NCBI GenBank assembly: GCA_022615465.1
Contig: JAKEGR010000266.1
Location: 1-7,632 of the forward strand
Reading direction: 5' to 3'
Origin: Planctomycetota bacterium
Lineage (GTDB): Bacteria > Planctomycetota > Planctomycetia > Pirellulales > Lacipirellulaceae
DNA: 7,632 nucleotides
Shown here: one piece after another, positions 5,983-7,632 of the stretch
Layout: every line of letters begins with the position of its first letter
Position numbering within the stretch: position 1 is the first letter of the stretch
Made by a program: the position numbers and the translations under genes
The notes under the pieces: model-generated
Databases searched by the model: none
The model's input: only the letters and a program-made list of their open reading frames with translations
What the model was told of the DNA's origin: nothing

Positions 5983-6015
5983 ACTTGCCGCGTTTGCTGG
6001 CAAGTGCTGCCAGCA
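5983..6015 (+). promoter_or_regulatory. Two mutually exclusive hairpins downstream of the sigma-factor gene
   Basis: ACTTGCC (5983-5989) pairs perfectly with GGCAAGT (5999-6005) over a nine-base loop. TGCTGGCA (5995-6002) pairs perfectly with TGCCAGCA (6008-6015) over a five-base loop. The two stems share bases 5999-6002, so only one can form at a time. This is the geometry of an attenuator or RNA switch, but no T-run follows either stem and no ligand-binding fold was recognised. The position, 58 bp after the sigma stop and 170 bp before the next start, would suit either the 3' end of the sigma mRNA or a leader of the exported-protein gene. Confidence 0.5.
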
Positions 6016-6051
6016 TCGATGCCGACCATCAGCCCTTGCTCTACCGCTACA

Positions 6052-6111
6052 CTTTGCCGCGATGTGGTGGTGACTTCTTGGTGGCGGAACTTCGGCCTTA
6101 TTCCGGCAAAG
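6052..6111 (+). repeat. Inverted repeat in the leader of the exported-protein gene
   Basis: CTTTGCCG (6052-6059) and CGGCAAAG (6104-6111) are perfect 8-bp inverted repeats 44 bases apart. A smaller CGGAA/TTCCG pair (6085-6089 with 6101-6105) overlaps the right arm. Together with the hairpins at 5983-6015 this makes the 259-bp spacer between the sigma gene and the exported-protein gene unusually dyad-rich. Function is unknown. Confidence 0.35.
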
Positions 6112-6184
6112 CGGCTTGGCCGAAACTGGTTGTGTGGACTTGCTATCACGCGGCTGACCCTGGGAATAAAGGAGACGACTTGGC

Positions 6185-6556
6185 ATGTCGAAGATTCTGC
6201 TGTCGGCGGTGCTGGTCGGCTTGTTGATCACCTCGGGGCGACCGGCAATGGCCGCAGAGGAACTGGAAAAAACTCCCGTGATCAACGACGAGGCCGGCGA
6301 CTACTATCAGTATCCTCAGCCAAGACGCGATGAGCCTGATGCCCGCGCCATCATTCGTCAAAAAGCGATGGTCCGCAGCGAGCAGCGGCAGGCACGGTTG
6401 GCCTCGATGGCCTGGTATGGCATGTGCAACGCCCGGCCGACGGCGGCACCCACGCCGTTTACCACGCTCTACAGCCCTGTATGGCAGATGCCGGGCGGAC
6501 GGCCGTTTGCCTGGTACCTGACGAGTCGCCCGACGTATGTCTATCTTGCGCGGTAA
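6185..6556 (+). CDS. Small exported Tyr/Pro/Arg-rich protein of unknown function
   Basis: The protein is 123 residues. The N-terminus is a clear signal peptide: MSKILLSAVLVGLLITSG, with cleavage predicted after Ala-Met-Ala (21-23). The mature part begins acidic, followed by GDYYQYPQPRRDEP (39-52), an Arg/Gln-rich helix (about 55-75), and a C-terminal block containing WYGMCNARPTA, PFTTLYSPVWQMPGGRPFAWY and TSRPTYVY. There is one cysteine (81) in the mature part. I recall similar short secreted proteins in planctomycetes with the WYG...ARP and YSP...W pattern, but no assigned function. The start ATG has AAAGGAG (6167-6173) 11 bases upstream, a strong site. The gene stands alone, 259 bp after the sigma gene and 314 bp before the first tatA-type gene. 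A cell-envelope or surface role is an inference from export and composition. Confidence 0.75.
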   Translation: MSKILLSAVLVGLLITSGRPAMAAEELEKTPVINDEAGDYYQYPQPRRDEPDARAIIRQKAMVRSEQRQARLASMAWYGMCNARPTAAPTPFTTLYSPVWQMPGGRPFAWYLTSRPTYVYLAR

Positions 6557-6777
6557 CGATTCATTCCCACACCAATTTAGCCGCTCATCCCAGGTCAGCT
6601 TCTCGGCTCCCATGGGAGTGTGACAGAGCCGAATCGGTCCTTGGTGGGCTGATTGGGGCACCCCAACATGGCATCCAACAGCCATTTTGCCCGATACGAG
6701 CGTCATCAAATCGTTGATCCCAATGGTTTTTCCGGCCGTTTCCGGGAGAAATGCCGTTCCCGCCAGCGCCGTCGCGT
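6557..6777. other. Spacer between the exported-protein gene and the tat genes
   Basis: No gene is supported. Three small dyads are visible: a perfect 12-bp palindrome CTCCCATGGGAG (6607-6618), a competing TCGGCTC/GAGCCGA stem (6603-6609 with 6626-6632), and TTGGGG-CA-CCCCAA (6653-6666). None is followed by a T-run, so termination of the upstream gene is not demonstrated. The right end leads into the promoter at 6778. Confidence 0.4.
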
Positions 6778-6805
6778 TTGACTGGCTTCGGGGGTCTTGT
6801 AGAAT
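6778..6805 (+). promoter_or_regulatory. Near-consensus sigma-70-type promoter for the tat genes
   Basis: TTGACT (6778-6783; five of six to TTGACA) and TAGAAT (6800-6805; five of six to TATAAT) are separated by 16 bases. Transcription would start near 6812 and leave a leader of about 60 bases before the ATG at 6871. This is the best promoter match found in the window and would serve both tat genes. Confidence 0.6.
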
Positions 6806-6870
6806 TAAGAAGTGAGTGCGCGGGCAATCGTGGTTTGGCCCGCCCCCCATCTGCTTGGCGAGAATTGTCC

Positions 6871-7041
6871 ATGATCGGCCTCGGCATCTGGAAAATCCTA
6901 CTGATTCTGCTGATCGTGATGTTGCTGTTCGGCAGTCGATTGCCTTCCGTTGCGCGGTCTTTGGGGCTAAGTATCTCCGAGTTCAAGAAGGGGATCAAAG
7001 AACTCGAAAATCAATCGGACGATAAGTCGAACAAGAGCTAA
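6871..7041 (+). CDS. tatA: TatA-like twin-arginine translocase subunit (Lys8 form)
   Basis: The protein is 56 residues from the ATG at 6871. It has the TatA plan: a single N-terminal transmembrane segment (about 4-20), the FG hinge (Phe20-Gly21), an amphipathic helix (about 24-42, RLPSVARSLG to FKKGIKE) and a short charged tail. TatA assembles with TatC to pass folded proteins carrying twin-arginine signals across the cytoplasmic membrane. Residue 8, which is Gln in E. coli TatA (IWQLL), is Lys here (IWKIL). The tail is only about 14 residues, shorter than the 89-residue E. coli protein. The ribosome binding site is weak (GGCGAGAA). The longer in-frame reading from 6751 has no family support. 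A second Tat gene follows after 79 bp; no tatC is in the window. Confidence 0.9.
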   Translation: MIGLGIWKILLILLIVMLLFGSRLPSVARSLGLSISEFKKGIKELENQSDDKSNKS

Positions 7042-7102
7042 TCCAACGGCCGGATTGTGAGTTGAAAGCTGGCGCGGCCATGCCGCTGGCGCGGCGTTGG
7101 AT
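7041..7102 (+). repeat. Inverted and direct repeats between the two tat genes
   Basis: ATCCAACG (7041-7048) and CGTTGGAT (7095-7102) are perfect 8-bp inverted repeats that bracket the intercistronic gap. Within them GCGGC-CAT-GCCGC (7074-7086) forms a five-base-pair stem, and GCTGGCGCGGC occurs twice (7068-7078 and 7085-7095). The outer stem begins on the last base of the first tat stop codon and ends four bases before the GGGAG site (7106-7110) of the second tat gene. A fold here could set the ratio of the two proteins; this is inference. Confidence 0.45.
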
Positions 7103-7120
7103 GGCGGGAGTTGAATGGCC

Positions 7121-7375
7121 ATGTTTGGAATTGGAACTACCGAGTTGATTGTCTTCGGCATCATTGCCGTGCTGCTCTTCGGCAGCCGGCTGCCGTCGGT
7201 GGCCCGCTCGATGGGCAAGAGCATCATCGAGTTCAAGAAGGGAATGCAGGATATCGAGAGCGAGGTAAAGGCGTCTGTCCATTCGGAGCCGACGGGTCGG
7301 GTCGGGTACGACGATCAGCGTGAACCGTCTGGCACGCGTTTCGAGCCGCCCAAGGCGGAATCGGTGTCGCAGTAG
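7121..7375 (+). CDS. tatA: TatA/TatB-like twin-arginine translocase subunit (Glu8 form)
   Basis: The protein is 84 residues from the ATG at 7121, with GGGAG ten bases upstream. An ATG at 7115 would add two residues and is only four bases from that site. The 7121 start gives MFGIGTTELI, which lines up with E. coli TatB MFDIGFSELL and puts Glu at position 8. The transmembrane segment is about 5-20, the hinge Phe20-Gly21, and the amphipathic helix about 24-43. Residues 18-30 (LLFGSRLPSVARS) are identical to the first tat protein. The tail (about 50-84) is longer and acidic/Pro-containing. Glu at this position is found in TatB, in plant Tha4 and in various bacterial TatA proteins, so it does not decide between A and B. 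Codons differ widely from the first copy, indicating an old duplication. Confidence 0.88.
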   Translation: MFGIGTTELIVFGIIAVLLFGSRLPSVARSMGKSIIEFKKGMQDIESEVKASVHSEPTGRVGYDDQREPSGTRFEPPKAESVSQ

Positions 7376-7600
7376 CCCTCCTGCCTTGGTGGGTTGTCTT
7401 TCGCCATCGGCTTGCCGCGGTCCTTCCCTGCCGGCTGACCCAGGGAATCGCTGGCTGCGGCATGTGGAAAAAGACGGCGATCCGTTGGTTGACAATGCCT
7501 TCGTCGACCTATTAGGCTGTGGGAGGTTCACCGGTAACGAGAATCCTCGCCGCCGTTCAGCCAGGCGGCTGCTAGTGCTCAGTCAAAGCGAGAAGTTCGG
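7376..7600. other. Spacer after the tat genes
   Basis: No gene is supported. Weak hairpins are TCCCTG/CAGGGA (7425-7430 with 7441-7446) and GCCGCC/GGCGGC (7549-7554 with 7564-7569), neither followed by a T-run. One plus-strand frame stays open from before the tat stop to the window end and includes the coding-like LPADPGNRWLRHVEKDGDPL (about 7428-7487). It lacks a good start and runs into the repeat at 7601, so it may be a gene fragment or chance. Confidence 0.35.
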
Positions 7601-7628
7601 GTGCCACTGCTGGCTTGTCCAGCAGTGC
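7601..7628 (+). repeat. CTTGT-loop hairpin repeat, third copy
   Basis: GTGCCACTGCTGGCTTGTCC (7601-7620) continues into AGCAGTGC. CACTGCTGG is represented by bases 7605-7613, which pair perfectly over nine base pairs with 7619-7627 around the loop CTTGT (7614-7618). The same GTGCCAC lead and CTTGT loop occur at 1107-1130 on the plus strand and at 1141-1166 on the minus strand. The window ends four bases later, so its full extent is unknown. Confidence 0.75.
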
Positions 7629-7632
7629 TTTG

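Noticed and set aside
6086..6115. GGAACTT as an ECF-type -35 box before the exported-protein gene
   Set aside because: No matching -10 box at 15-17 bases, and it lies inside the CGGAA/TTCCG dyad, so the match may be incidental.
5356..6285. 309-codon minus-strand open frame over the sigma gene
   Set aside because: It is antisense to the sigma factor and the exported-protein start, and the product shows no family features; long antisense frames are expected at this GC.
6146..6850. 234-codon minus-strand open frame over the exported-protein gene and tat spacer
   Set aside because: It runs antisense to a gene with a clear signal peptide and ribosome site, and its product has low-complexity Arg/Gly/His composition.
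6995..7531. 178-codon minus-strand open frame over the second tat gene
   Set aside because: It is antisense to an unmistakable Tat subunit and unlike any known family.
7376..7632. Partial gene at the right edge
   Set aside because: The open frame lacks a start with a ribosome site, passes through the repeat copy, and only about 20 residues look coding-like.

Overview
The window looks like chromosomal DNA from a planctomycete, most probably of the Pirellulales type. The main reasons are the recognisable planctomycete forms of the HNH endonuclease and the sigma-70-like factor, a small Tyr/Pro-rich exported protein, two tandem tatA-type genes, moderately high GC, and loosely packed genes separated by long, hairpin-rich spacers. 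This assignment is from recall of protein families, not from a search. I saw no rRNA, tRNA, CRISPR array, transposase or phage gene.

Left part (1-3226): the window opens inside the 3' end of a + strand gene whose last 41 residues resemble an outer-membrane beta-barrel end. Next is an exported stand-alone C39-type cysteine peptidase (+). It converges on a three-gene minus-strand block read from right to left: a small four-cysteine acidic protein, a membrane-anchored staphylococcal-nuclease-like protein, and, 11 bp after it, a GspF-type inner-membrane protein. Between the converging genes lies a 60-bp head-to-head pair of a hairpin repeat. A third copy of this repeat is at the right edge of the window.

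Middle (3227-4927): a gene-poor stretch holds only two tiny overlapping open frames. It is followed by a 158-bp nested palindrome immediately ahead of an HNH endonuclease gene (+). A terminator-like hairpin separates this gene from a converging 7Fe ferredoxin gene (-).

Right part (4928-7632): a 422-bp divergent spacer leads to a sigma-70-family factor (+). A spacer with two mutually exclusive hairpins follows, then a small exported protein of unknown function. After another spacer carrying a near-consensus sigma-70-type promoter come two TatA/TatB-like genes in tandem. These two Tat proteins align residue for residue through the transmembrane segment and hinge but carry opposite charges at position 8 (Lys versus Glu). 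The window ends in non-coding DNA with the third hairpin repeat.

The genes do not form one pathway. Several products act at or beyond the cytoplasmic membrane: the C39 peptidase, anchored nuclease, GspF-like protein, exported small protein and Tat components. The observations most worth following up are non-coding: the 158-bp nested palindrome before the HNH gene, the CTTGT-loop hairpin family with pairing-preserving changes, the alternative hairpins after the sigma gene, and the charge-complementary tatA pair.
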